NCBI GenBank assembly: GCA_017529925.1
Contig: JAFXMZ010000027.1
Location: 21,003 to 85,002, forward strand
Source: Clostridiales bacterium
GTDB taxonomy: Bacteria > Bacillota > Clostridia > Saccharofermentanales > Saccharofermentanaceae
Direction of reading: 5' to 3'
DNA length: 64,000 nt
The notes beneath the pieces were generated by a model that had not been told where the DNA came from, did no database searches, and was given only the letters and a program-made list of their open reading frames with translations. A program made the position numbers and the translations under genes. Below, in pieces: positions 9,714-17,627 of the stretch (position 1 is its first letter; each line of letters opens with the position of its first letter).

Positions 9714-10351
9714 GATGCCTCACCGCTGTTCAGCGCCTTGACTATATAATAATCGGCGAGATTGGCCAGAGCATTCTTATATGCGTCTTCACTTACTCCG
9801 TAATCGTCATATGTTACGACAGTTACCAGCTTGTCACGCTTGGGCATCGGGATCGAGATGACCTGGTTGGCGTTCGGATCCTGCATTCCGAGAGTAAGTG
9901 CCTGGGCCCTGATGCTCTCCATATCCATGATACCGTTCATATTCTCTTCGGAATCAACGATCTGCTTTCTCAGTACTGCGATCTCATCCTTAAGATCCGA
10001 ATTATCCGACGAGAGCTCCGACAGCTCTGTCTGGGGGTACAGGAGGAGGAACATGAATACGCCTACCAGAAGGATCAGCGCTATAGAAACGACTGCCTCG
10101 AAGAGCCTTTTCCTTGCACTCTTGAAGGACTTTTTCCTCTCCTGTCTGAACTTATCCTTTATAGTATCCTTATGCTTTTTTGCAAATTCTACGGCATTCC
10201 TGTCGACCTCTTCAACGGAGATAAGGTCGCTTTCCTCACTATGGATGTCATTAATGATGTCATCGACAGACGGAACCGCATATTCCCTGTATTCCGGGAT
10301 CTTTGCGGAACTCTTGTCCGTTACTGGCTTTTTTCCCAATACTGCCGGCAT
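9710..10351 (-). CDS. ftsL: FtsL/DivIC-like septum-formation protein
   Basis: Small bitopic protein placed where ftsL stands in dcw clusters, between rsmH and the division PBP. 213 aa: a charged cytoplasmic region of about 110 residues, one membrane segment (SIALILLVGVFMFLLL), then a leucine-zipper-like coiled coil (ELSELSSDNSDLKDEIAVL). The long cytoplasmic part is unusual; E. coli FtsL is about 120 aa. The ATG at 10351 has GGAGG 8 nt upstream, which rules out the longer TTG-started frame that overlaps rsmH. Function follows from position and topology, not from strong sequence identity. Confidence 0.8.
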   Translation of the reverse strand: MPAVLGKKPVTDKSSAKIPEYREYAVPSVDDIINDIHSEESDLISVEEVDRNAVEFAKKHKDTIKDKFRQERKKSFKSARKRLFEAVVSIALILLVGVFMFLLLYPQTELSELSSDNSDLKDEIAVLRKQIVDSEENMNGIMDMESIRAQALTLGMQDPNANQVISIPMPKRDKLVTVVTYDDYGVSEDAYKNALANLADYYIVKALNSGEAS

Positions 10352-10376
10352 AACACCATCCTCCGTTCTTTTGAGG

Positions 10377-11342
10377 TCAGATGACCCCGTTTCTTTCAAA
10401 CACCCTGAGCTTGCAGCAATGTGCTCTCGAGTTATCTTCCACTTCTTCTTCCCCTGCCGTTATAGGTTTCTTTGTCAGCACCTTTCCCTTGCTCCTCTTT
10501 CCGCATACGCACATCGGAAGATCCCTCGGGCATGTGCACGGATCCTCAAGCTTTCTGAAAGTCTCCTTGACGATCCTGTCTTCGAGAGAATGGAATGATA
10601 TCACCGCGAACCTTCCGCCCTCCTTGAGGACATCAGCGCCGTCGCGCAGAAGCTTCTCAAGTGCGTTGAGCTCACCGTTGACCTCGATCCTGAGCGCCTG
10701 GAAACAACGGCGTGCAGGGTGCTGATCTTCATTCCTTCCCTTTGTCGGCATGTATCTGGCTATCTTGTTGGCCAGCTGCAATGTCGATCTGAAGGGCTCA
10801 GTCTTACGGTCTGCAACGATACAGGATGCGATCCTTCCCGCATACCTCTCTTCACCGTAATCCCTGAAGATCCTCTCGAGTTCATCCTCTCTGTATGTGT
10901 TCACGACTATCTCGGCAGTAAGATGGAGATTCGTGTCCATCCTCATATCGAGAGGGCCGTCATTTACGTAAGAAAAGCCTCGCTCGGGCGTATCGATCTG
11001 GTGGGACGATACTCCGAGATCAGCAAGGATCCCGTTGACCTTGCCGAGCTTCATTCCGTCTATCACGTTTCTGATATCGGAGAAGTCGGATTTTACGAGG
11101 ATCCATTTGTCGTTGGAGATCCCCTCCGACATCTGCTTCATCATGCATGCGCGGAGAGCATCCACATCCTTGTCAAGGGATATGAGCTTGCCCCTTCCGG
11201 TAAGTCTCTTTACGATACCGAGACTGTGTCCGCCGCCGCCGGCGGTACAGTCAACATACAATCCGTCAGGATCGATGTTCAAAGCTTCCATGCACTCGTT
11301 GAAGAGTACAGGTACATGTTCAAAATCACAATCCTTCGACAT
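10377..11342 (-). CDS. rsmH: 16S rRNA m4C1402 methyltransferase RsmH (MraW)
   Basis: SAM-dependent methyltransferase for N4 of C1402 in 16S rRNA. 321 aa. Visible family features: HVPVLFNECMEAL at the N-terminus, the SAM loop DCTAGGGGHS, GILADLGVSSHQ, RGFSY and the C-terminal FHSLEDRIVKETF. The start lies 17 nt inside the end of mraZ, so it is translationally coupled; the upstream GAGGG is distant. Confidence 0.97.
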   Translation of the reverse strand: MSKDCDFEHVPVLFNECMEALNIDPDGLYVDCTAGGGGHSLGIVKRLTGRGKLISLDKDVDALRACMMKQMSEGISNDKWILVKSDFSDIRNVIDGMKLGKVNGILADLGVSSHQIDTPERGFSYVNDGPLDMRMDTNLHLTAEIVVNTYREDELERIFRDYGEERYAGRIASCIVADRKTEPFRSTLQLANKIARYMPTKGRNEDQHPARRCFQALRIEVNGELNALEKLLRDGADVLKEGGRFAVISFHSLEDRIVKETFRKLEDPCTCPRDLPMCVCGKRSKGKVLTKKPITAGEEEVEDNSRAHCCKLRVFERNGVI

Positions 11343-11757
11343 AGTACGATGTTTCCAGACCCTCTATCGAACCGATATCGTGGTCCTCTCCCTCATATGT
11401 TGACTTAGTGCAGATATCGAGCTTGCCTTCGTCATTGAATACACATATCTCATCCCCGGCCTTGGCTCCGATCTTCTCCCACAGTTCGGATGTTACGCTT
11501 ATCCTTCCCTGGGAATCGACCGTTACATCAAGAGCCTCTCCTATGATCGCCCTCTTGATGCGCCTTACCTTGGGATCCATTGAATTGAGGCGGCCGAGCT
11601 GCTCCTTGATGGAAGCAAAATGCTCTTTTGAATAAACGCAAAGATACCCGACATCAAGGCTGTTCGTTACGACCAGCTCACTGCCGAGTTCATCTTTCTG
11701 CTTCGCGGGAATAAAGAATCTTCCCTTAGCATCGATCTTCTTTGTGTCCCTTGCCAC
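11326..11757 (-). CDS. mraZ: Transcriptional regulator MraZ
   Basis: AbrB-like DNA-binding protein that controls its own dcw operon in other bacteria. 143 aa, usual length, with the two DAKGRFFIPAK / DSQGRISVTSEL repeats that form the paired MraZ folds. It starts with GTG at 11757, preceded by GGAGAAGGA. It is the first gene of the dcw cluster, and four GTGG repeats stand in its leader (11796-11840), which fits autorepression. Confidence 0.96.
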   Translation of the reverse strand: MARDTKKIDAKGRFFIPAKQKDELGSELVVTNSLDVGYLCVYSKEHFASIKEQLGRLNSMDPKVRRIKRAIIGEALDVTVDSQGRISVTSELWEKIGAKAGDEICVFNDEGKLDICTKSTYEGEDHDIGSIEGLETSYYVEGL

Positions 11758-11795
11758 CTGATCCTTCTCCGAATCCTATTCGGTATCGATCAGTG

Positions 11796-11840
11796 CCACT
11801 TCACTCCACTTTCATGAAATATTGCACCACTTTTCGCCAC
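11796..11840 (-). promoter_or_regulatory. Putative MraZ operator: four phased GTGG boxes
   Basis: On the minus strand GTGG occurs four times, at 11837-11840, 11827-11830, 11806-11809 and 11796-11799, with starts 10, 21 and 10 bp apart, so all lie on one face of the helix. Three copies are in an AAGTGG context, close to the AAAGTGG-type repeats reported for MraZ of Mollicutes and related to the TGGG repeats of E. coli. They sit between the -10 box and the mraZ start. Confidence 0.75.
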
Positions 11841-11848
11841 CTGAATGT

Positions 11849-11877
11849 ATTTTATCTGTAATCTAAAAGTTAATCAA
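11849..11877 (-). promoter_or_regulatory. dcw operon promoter (PmraZ)
   Basis: Minus strand: TTGATT (11872-11877), 17-nt spacer, TAAAAT (11849-11854). Directly upstream is an A-rich stretch (11891-11907 on the other strand is T-rich) that resembles an UP element. Transcription would start just before the GTGG boxes. Confidence 0.75.
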
Positions 11878-11925
11878 GGGGAAATTGTCGATTTTTTTTG
11901 TTTTTTGTAAGACAGCGGAAATGTT

Positions 11926-11951
11926 CGCGCCGGTCAGTAGTGACCGGCGCG
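11926..11951. repeat. Perfect 11-bp inverted repeat upstream of the dcw promoter
   Basis: The arms (11926-11936 and 11941-11951) form a perfect GC-rich hairpin with a GTAG loop. No T-run follows on either strand, so it is not an ordinary terminator. It may be an operator or part of a small transcript on the plus strand that would end at the weak CTTGGC/GCCAAG hairpin with TTTTT near 12,022. The rest of 11,880-12,030 shows nothing else. Confidence 0.5.
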
Positions 11952-12031
11952 CTGATGAGCATCAATTGTCATTGAGAGTTGGATAAAAGCTTGGCTATTT
12001 ACCCTCTCATTTGCCAAGTTTTTGCCAACCT

Positions 12032-12058
12032 AAAAAGAACCGGTCAAAAGACCGATTC
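12032..12058 (-). terminator. Intrinsic terminator of the rodA-containing operon
   Basis: Minus-strand stem GAATCGGTC / GACCGGTTC (12037-12058) with a 4-nt loop, followed by TTTTTA. It lies 45 nt past the rodA stop. Confidence 0.8.
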
Positions 12059-12102
12059 CCTTCCCGTTCGGATAAAAGCTGAAGTCAATGCAGACGGCCC
12101 CG

Positions 12103-13230
12103 TTACCGCTGCCGGTTCTCCATCGATATGTTCAGGATAATGCCGAACGCCATGTAATTGACCATCATGGCAGTACCTCCGTAGCTTATGAACGGCAGCG
12201 GGATTCCGGTGATCGGCAGAAGTCCTACAGCCATTCCCATGTTCTCTATGAAGTGGAATGCAAATGATGCCGTAAGACCCGTAACTATATATGAATAAGA
12301 TCTGCGGGATGCACGCGATGCGACAAAGAGAGCCCTGCAGATAAAGAAGAATGCAAGAAGGACAACGGCCGTGGTCCCTATAAAGCCGAGATGTTCCGAA
12401 ACGGCAGCATAGATGAAATCACTCTCCTTGACCGGCACCGATATGGTGACACCGGTGTTGTTTCCCGAGAGTCCTCCCGAAGCGATGGCCGCCTTTGACT
12501 GAACGAGATTATATTCCGATTTGGGATCTGATCCTTCGAATACGAGCGAAAGGATCCTCTTTTTCTGGAAACTCTCCAGATAGAAATTCCATACGAACGG
12601 AACTCCGATAACGATGACTGACGAAGCAGCAAGAAGGAAATACCTGAACTTGACGCCCCACACGAACAGCATGCATACAAATGAGAACATAATGACCATT
12701 GCTGTTCCGAGGTCAGGCTGCTTGAAGATGAGGAGCATCGGCGGACCGTAGATCAACGCCAGATAACCGAATCCTCTGGGCAGGCTTATCTCTTTATTCC
12801 CCATCTTCTCGAAAACGCCCGCCGCCACCATTACAAGTCCTATCTTGACAAGTTCCGACGGTTGAAGGTTACCGATGACAGGAAGCTCAAGCCAGGAATC
12901 GGCTCCCCACTTATCCGTATAGTCGACATTATCAAGAGGGACTATTACCAGCAGGAACATGGATCCGCCGTATATGACCCATCCGATGAGCTTCATGAAA
13001 CTCGTATCCAGGATACATATGATGAATGCGATAGTTACTCCCATCGCCGCGGCGAATATCTGCCTGTAGAGCTTTCCGGGATCATCCTCGAATCCCGTGG
13101 CAAATACTTTACTGAGGACATAAAGTCCGATTACGGTCAATATGAAGATCGGCACGATCAGAAGATAGTCGATCGTACGGAAATAGTCGTTATTACGAAG
13201 TCTCTCTATGCCGGACTTATTGCCCGCCAT
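12103..13230 (-). CDS. rodA: SEDS peptidoglycan polymerase RodA
   Basis: Second SEDS-family glycosyltransferase of the window, the type used for cell elongation. About 375 aa, ten membrane segments, with the family signature LLPITGIPLPFISYGGTA near the C-terminus. The ATG at 13230 has GGAGG 6 nt upstream; the ATG directly before it (13233) would be only 3 nt from that site. It overlaps the 3' end of lgt by about 14 nt and is the last gene of the block that starts at rimP. It could also be a SpoVE-like paralogue; RodA is preferred because ftsW is already present in the dcw cluster. Confidence 0.88.
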   Translation of the reverse strand: MAGNKSGIERLRNNDYFRTIDYLLIVPIFILTVIGLYVLSKVFATGFEDDPGKLYRQIFAAAMGVTIAFIICILDTSFMKLIGWVIYGGSMFLLVIVPLDNVDYTDKWGADSWLELPVIGNLQPSELVKIGLVMVAAGVFEKMGNKEISLPRGFGYLALIYGPPMLLIFKQPDLGTAMVIMFSFVCMLFVWGVKFRYFLLAASSVIVIGVPFVWNFYLESFQKKRILSLVFEGSDPKSEYNLVQSKAAIASGGLSGNNTGVTISVPVKESDFIYAAVSEHLGFIGTTAVVLLAFFFICRALFVASRASRRSYSYIVTGLTASFAFHFIENMGMAVGLLPITGIPLPFISYGGTAMMVNYMAFGIILNISMENRQR

Positions 13231-14296
13231 CATTCTCCTCCGTCATATCATTCTTTTCCCCGGCATCATCTTCAGCATCTGCGCCGGTATCAGCCGTTCC
13301 ATCCGCCTCGACTTCACTGCCGGTATCAGCCTCTGCCTCGGTCTCAGCCTCTGAAGTCTCTGTCTCCTCGGACGGATCACCTGCACCGGCCGCGGATACT
13401 GCTGCGGCATCAGACGATACAGCTGCAGCATTCTGATCTGCATAGAAGCGTTCCGGCAGGGAAAGCCTTATGCAGTTCCTGTATCTCATGAAAGCGATCA
13501 GCAGGAGACCGAATACTACAAGGATAAGGGAAAGGATCTGGGATGTCCTTATTCCCGTATTCCCGATATAGAGCGAGTCGGTGCGGAGTCCTTCGATGAG
13601 GAAACGGAATACTCCGTATACGATCATGTATACGCTTAATGTCTCATAGGAATACTTACTCTTTCTTCTTACATTATAAAGGATAAAGAAAAGTGCCAGA
13701 TCGACAATGGACTCATAAAGGAATGTCGGATGGACCGGCATGGAGCTGTCAAGATAAGGACAGTTTGCCGAAAGATATGAAGCAGTATCAGCGCTCTTCA
13801 TTCCCCATGGAAGCGAAGTCGTTGTTCCGAATGCCTCCTGGTTGAAGAAATTACCCCATCTTCCTATAGCCTGTCCGAGAGGGATATAGACGATGCAGTA
13901 ATCGGCACATGTTGAATAGGGGATCTTCCTGATGCGCAGCATGATGAATGCACCGAGGAAGGCTCCGATGATACCTCCGTATACGGCGAGTCCTCCCGAT
14001 CTCGTATCAAAGATACGGCTCAGGTCGGAAGAATAGTACTGCCACTGGTTGAGCACATAATAAAGACGCGCGCCGACGATGGCACTGGGAAGCGAGACGA
14101 TCGCGATGTCATATACGAGGTCGGGGGAGAAATTATTCTTCCTCGCCTGCTTTATCGCAAGAGCCACACAGAAGATCATACCCACGGCGATAAGGATGCC
14201 GTACCAGTAGACCTCGAATGACCCGATCTTAAATGCCACCGGGCTTATATTGAATTCGATCCCGAGTCCCGGGAAACTTACCTGTGTCTTATCCAT
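13217..14296 (-). CDS. lgt: Prolipoprotein diacylglyceryl transferase Lgt with acidic C-terminal tail
   Basis: Membrane enzyme that moves diacylglycerol from phosphatidylglycerol to the lipobox cysteine of prelipoproteins. 359 aa, against about 260-290 for most Lgt. The core has the expected membrane segments and the signature GRWGNFFNQEAFG. The last ~75 residues are a low-complexity Ala/Glu/Asp/Thr tail (repeats such as EAETEAEADTGSEVEADG) that should face the cytoplasm. Start supported by GAGGG 6 nt upstream of the ATG at 14296. At least two lipobox proteins in this window (31566 and 35960) are predicted substrates. Confidence 0.95.
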   Translation of the reverse strand: MDKTQVSFPGLGIEFNISPVAFKIGSFEVYWYGILIAVGMIFCVALAIKQARKNNFSPDLVYDIAIVSLPSAIVGARLYYVLNQWQYYSSDLSRIFDTRSGGLAVYGGIIGAFLGAFIMLRIRKIPYSTCADYCIVYIPLGQAIGRWGNFFNQEAFGTTTSLPWGMKSADTASYLSANCPYLDSSMPVHPTFLYESIVDLALFFILYNVRRKSKYSYETLSVYMIVYGVFRFLIEGLRTDSLYIGNTGIRTSQILSLILVVFGLLLIAFMRYRNCIRLSLPERFYADQNAAAVSSDAAAVSAAGAGDPSEETETSEAETEAEADTGSEVEADGTADTGADAEDDAGEKNDMTEENDGGQ

Positions 14297-14333
14297 TATC
14301 TTCCCTCATTTCTTTTTTACATATATCATACTG

Positions 14334-15278
14334 TCAGACAATGATACCACTATCCGACAGATATTTCTTTGCCTGTTTCTTATTCTCCTCTATGGCTGAT
14401 ACGAGCTCCTCTTTCGAAGGAAACTTCTCCTCAGGCCTGAGGAAGGACAGCAGATCCACCCTGACCGATGCTCCGTAGACATCCTCATCAAAGTCAAAGA
14501 TATATGTCTCGAGAATGTCTTCACCGTCATCATCGACCGTAGGTCTCCTTCCTATATTCGACACACCGAAAAGGACCCTGCTCCCGATAGTTATACGCGA
14601 CACGTAAACACCGCGCCTTGCGACCGCCTTTTCGGAGGGCACGATAAGATTGATCGTGGGGAATCCGAGCTGTCTTCCGAGCTTTTTTCCCTCAATGACC
14701 CTCCCTGAATATGAGAAAGGCCTTCCGCCGCACATCCGGGAAATGATCCCGACATCGCCTTCGGCAAGCGCCTCCCTCATCCATGTCGAGGATATCCTTC
14801 TGTCATATCCCTCAAGCGTTATCTGCGGAACGATCTTTACCGCGATCCCGTCTGAGGATGCATACTGCCTGAGGGTCGAAGGATCTCCGGCGGCATCCTT
14901 TCCGAACCGGTAATCGTCACCGGCAAAAAGCACTTTGGAATTAAGTGTATTCCTTAGGATATTAATGTAGAAATCCTCTGCCGACGTATTCCTGAAATCC
15001 TCATCAAACCTGATAACGAGCATCTCGTCGACACCGAGGTCCGACAGGATCGCCAGTTTTTCCTCGATCGTGGTAAGGCACTTCTTGTCTTTTCTCGTGA
15101 ATCCGGTAAAAGTCTGGACAGTGGATCTTATGCCCATCTGTTTTGCGGCTTTCACCATCTTTCTTATCAGCTCGGCATGGCCTTCATGGACGCCGTCAAA
15201 ATAGCCGAGCGCAACAGCGCGTCCGCGTGTTTCAAAAGGGATAGTATCGAGATATGTCTTTGTCGTCTTATATTCCAT
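14334..15278 (-). CDS. ribF: Bifunctional riboflavin kinase / FAD synthetase RibF
   Basis: Phosphorylates riboflavin to FMN and adenylylates FMN to FAD. About 314 aa. N-terminal nucleotidyltransferase with GYFDGVHEGH; C-terminal riboflavin kinase with GKKLGRQLGFPTINL and ETYIFDFDEDVYG. The ATG at 15278 overlaps the truB stop by 11 nt; a TTG at 15287 with a closer AGGAT is an alternative start that adds three residues. truB-ribF adjacency is common in Bacillota. Confidence 0.95.
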   Translation of the reverse strand: MEYKTTKTYLDTIPFETRGRAVALGYFDGVHEGHAELIRKMVKAAKQMGIRSTVQTFTGFTRKDKKCLTTIEEKLAILSDLGVDEMLVIRFDEDFRNTSAEDFYINILRNTLNSKVLFAGDDYRFGKDAAGDPSTLRQYASSDGIAVKIVPQITLEGYDRRISSTWMREALAEGDVGIISRMCGGRPFSYSGRVIEGKKLGRQLGFPTINLIVPSEKAVARRGVYVSRITIGSRVLFGVSNIGRRPTVDDDGEDILETYIFDFDEDVYGASVRVDLLSFLRPEEKFPSKEELVSAIEENKKQAKKYLSDSGIIV

Positions 15279-16206
15279 CTGCCGCAAGCATCCTGTCTAT
15301 CCTGAATATATCTGAAGAGTTTTCAGTTGCCCTGTAAAGGACCGCGATCACTCTTCCTTCAAAAGTCCCGCAAAACAGACCTGACTCCGGTGCATCCGGA
15401 TATGGCGCGGAACTTATCTTCCTGCCGAGCTTTACGTCGGCGGCATCCTTCGCGGAAAGGCTTATGCTGCTCATATGCGAAAGTGCATTCTCTCTTGACA
15501 GGAGAAATGAATCATCCCCCGAACCGTGCATATCTGCAAGCTGCTCTTCTGTATATGCATCCTCCACCGAAAAAGGTCCGCTTCCGGTCCTCCTCAGATC
15601 CTGTGCATATGCTCCGAACTCCAGGATCTCTCCCACGTCTTCGCAGATCGTCCTGATATATGTTCCTTTCGAGCATGATACTTCAAAATCCGCAGCGAAA
15701 GTCTCACCCATCCGTCTTATCGATCTGATCTCGAGCCTGTCTATCCTGACATTCGCAGGGGGAAGTTCTACCGTCTCCCCTTCTCTTGCAAGTTCATAAG
15801 CCTTGCGGCCTCCGATCTTCTTTGCCGAGTATTTCGGAGGGATCTGCGTGGTCCTTGAAGCGACTTCGGAAAACGCCTTCCTGACAGCCTCATAGTCAGA
15901 TGCCTCGAGCATGTCCAGTTCCTCAGCCGTGGGAAGCCTTCCGCCTGTTGTCTCACCATCCCTGTCCTGGGTATTGGTCGACCTGCCGAAGACAGCCGTA
16001 CAGCTATAGGACTTGTCATATCCGTCCGTATATCTCATGACCTTCAGGGCATCGCCGACAAATACCGGAAGAAGACCTGTTGCAAAAGGATCGAGTGTGC
16101 CCGAATGACCGACCTTCTTCGTACCGAGAAGTCTCTTTATGAAATTATCGCAAGCCATGGAGGTGATCCCGGGCTTCTTGTCCAGAAGGATTATCCCGCT
16201 TTGCAC
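15268..16206 (-). CDS. truB: tRNA pseudouridine-55 synthase TruB
   Basis: Makes pseudouridine 55 in the T-loop of tRNAs. 312 aa. The N-terminal GIILLDKKPGITS and the catalytic GHSGTLDPFATGLL with its aspartate are clear, followed by KYSAKKIGGRKAYELAR and the SCSKGTYIR segment. GTG start at 16206, overlapping the nrnA stop by 16 nt; GGAAGG lies upstream at a rather long distance, so coupling is likely. Confidence 0.96.
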   Translation of the reverse strand: MQSGIILLDKKPGITSMACDNFIKRLLGTKKVGHSGTLDPFATGLLPVFVGDALKVMRYTDGYDKSYSCTAVFGRSTNTQDRDGETTGGRLPTAEELDMLEASDYEAVRKAFSEVASRTTQIPPKYSAKKIGGRKAYELAREGETVELPPANVRIDRLEIRSIRRMGETFAADFEVSCSKGTYIRTICEDVGEILEFGAYAQDLRRTGSGPFSVEDAYTEEQLADMHGSGDDSFLLSRENALSHMSSISLSAKDAADVKLGRKISSAPYPDAPESGLFCGTFEGRVIAVLYRATENSSDIFRIDRMLAADGI

Positions 16207-17234
16207 AAAAGATCTTCTGCCTTCCTCTTAACTTCGAGCCACAGCCCGTCTATATCACCTTTCGCCGTAAAGCCGGCAGCTTTCTTATGGCCGCCGCCTC
16301 CGTAGATGGCAGCAAATTCGGAACAGTCAAAATAAGTCTTCGAGCGGAGGTTCGCCCTGATCTTCCCGTCCTCTGTCTCTCTGAGAACGATCGCAAGTTC
16401 GACTCCGTCAACGTCGCGGAGCTTGGATACGACATCTGAAACATCGTCAGATGACGCACCGAATCCGTGAAGGAAATCGAGCGTGACCTTGCACATCGCG
16501 AGCTTACCGTCGGCATAAAAACCGCTGGATGTACATGCACTGTTGGATGCCATGAACTCATGCTGCTTTTTCCTGTCGAAAAGGTTATAGCAAACATCTG
16601 TAATATTGCCGCCGAGTTCCATGAGTATTCCCGCGGTCTCAAGAGTCTCGGGCCTCGTATTGGAATAGGTAAACCTTCCCGTATCCGTAACGATACCCGC
16701 CATCAGGCAGGATGCCGCCAGAGGCGGTACTATCTCACAAAGATCCTTTCCCAGAACGGACGCGAGTTTCTCGCAGACATAGTATACGAGTTCACATGCG
16801 GACGAACCGAGCGGTTCGATCCACTTGATGTCATCACGAAGACCCGTGACTTCATGGTGATCTATCGAAAGAGTTTCCTCTGCCCTGGCGAAGATCTCGC
16901 CGCAGGCACCCATCCTCGAAGCTTCAGAGCAGTCGACTGAAACGGCGACAAAGTCACCCTTCCCGAGATCCTTTACATCCTCATATCCGAGGATAAGATC
17001 CCCTATCCCGAGAAATGACATATTCTCGGGGAGCTCCTCCGGTATAACGGCATAAGAAGACGCGCCGAGCATACGGAAAACCAGAGCCGTGGCACATGCC
17101 GAACCGATGCAGTCACCGTCGACATTCTTATGGGGAAAGACAAGGACGGGGATACCGGCCGCGGAAGCATCCTTCGCGGCTTCGATAAACTTATTTGCCA
17201 TCCTCAGTGCATCAGAAGAATACATTTCTTTCAT
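16191..17234 (-). CDS. nrnA: DHH-family oligoribonuclease/pAp phosphatase NrnA
   Basis: DHH/DHHA1 phosphoesterase that degrades nano-RNA and 3'-phosphoadenosine 5'-phosphate in Bacillota. About 347 aa. Metal-binding motifs are NVDGDCIGSA (near residue 40), VDCSE, the SIDHH triad and the DHHA1 signature GGGGHKKAAGF at the C-terminus. Start placed at 17234, 5 nt after the rbfA stop with GAGGA at 9 nt; an ATG at 17243 is too close to that site. The rbfA-nrnA-truB order is typical of the group. Confidence 0.93.
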   Translation of the reverse strand: MKEMYSSDALRMANKFIEAAKDASAAGIPVLVFPHKNVDGDCIGSACATALVFRMLGASSYAVIPEELPENMSFLGIGDLILGYEDVKDLGKGDFVAVSVDCSEASRMGACGEIFARAEETLSIDHHEVTGLRDDIKWIEPLGSSACELVYYVCEKLASVLGKDLCEIVPPLAASCLMAGIVTDTGRFTYSNTRPETLETAGILMELGGNITDVCYNLFDRKKQHEFMASNSACTSSGFYADGKLAMCKVTLDFLHGFGASSDDVSDVVSKLRDVDGVELAIVLRETEDGKIRANLRSKTYFDCSEFAAIYGGGGHKKAAGFTAKGDIDGLWLEVKRKAEDLLCKAG

Positions 17235-17239
17235 AATGA

Positions 17240-17626
17240 TCATTCCTCTTCAATGCCGAGCTGTTCTCTCTTCTTCCTGTCAGCTTCCATCGTCCTGTCG
17301 ATCAGCGCATCCATCCTGGCTGCTTCCTCGAGTGTCGTATCGAGCTTGAAATGAAGCTCAGGTGCGACCCTGAGGTCGATCCTCTTGCACATCTCGAACC
17401 TTATGAAACCCTTCGCATGCTCTATGGCATCCATGCAGTCCTTCTTCGCCTTATCATCACCGAAAACGGAGATATCCGCAGTCGCGTGCGTAAGGTCTGA
17501 AGACATCCTGACTCCCGTTACAGAAGTCAGGAGCGGGATCCTCGGATCCTTGACCTTGTTCGCGATGATATCCGAGAGCACTTTCTGCATCTCGTCGCCG
17601 ACTATGGCCTGTCTGTTACGTCTCAT
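17240..17626 (-). CDS. rbfA: Ribosome-binding factor A
   Basis: KH-type protein that assists late 30S maturation around helix 1 of 16S rRNA. 128 aa, usual length, with DPRIPLLTSVTGVRMSSDL and the C-terminal RVAPELHFKLDTTLEEAARM segment. It starts one base after the infB stop, with only a weak purine-rich upstream region, so translation is probably coupled to infB. Confidence 0.95.
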   Translation of the reverse strand: MRRNRQAIVGDEMQKVLSDIIANKVKDPRIPLLTSVTGVRMSSDLTHATADISVFGDDKAKKDCMDAIEHAKGFIRFEMCKRIDLRVAPELHFKLDTTLEEAARMDALIDRTMEADRKKREQLGIEEE

Positions 17627-17627
17627 A

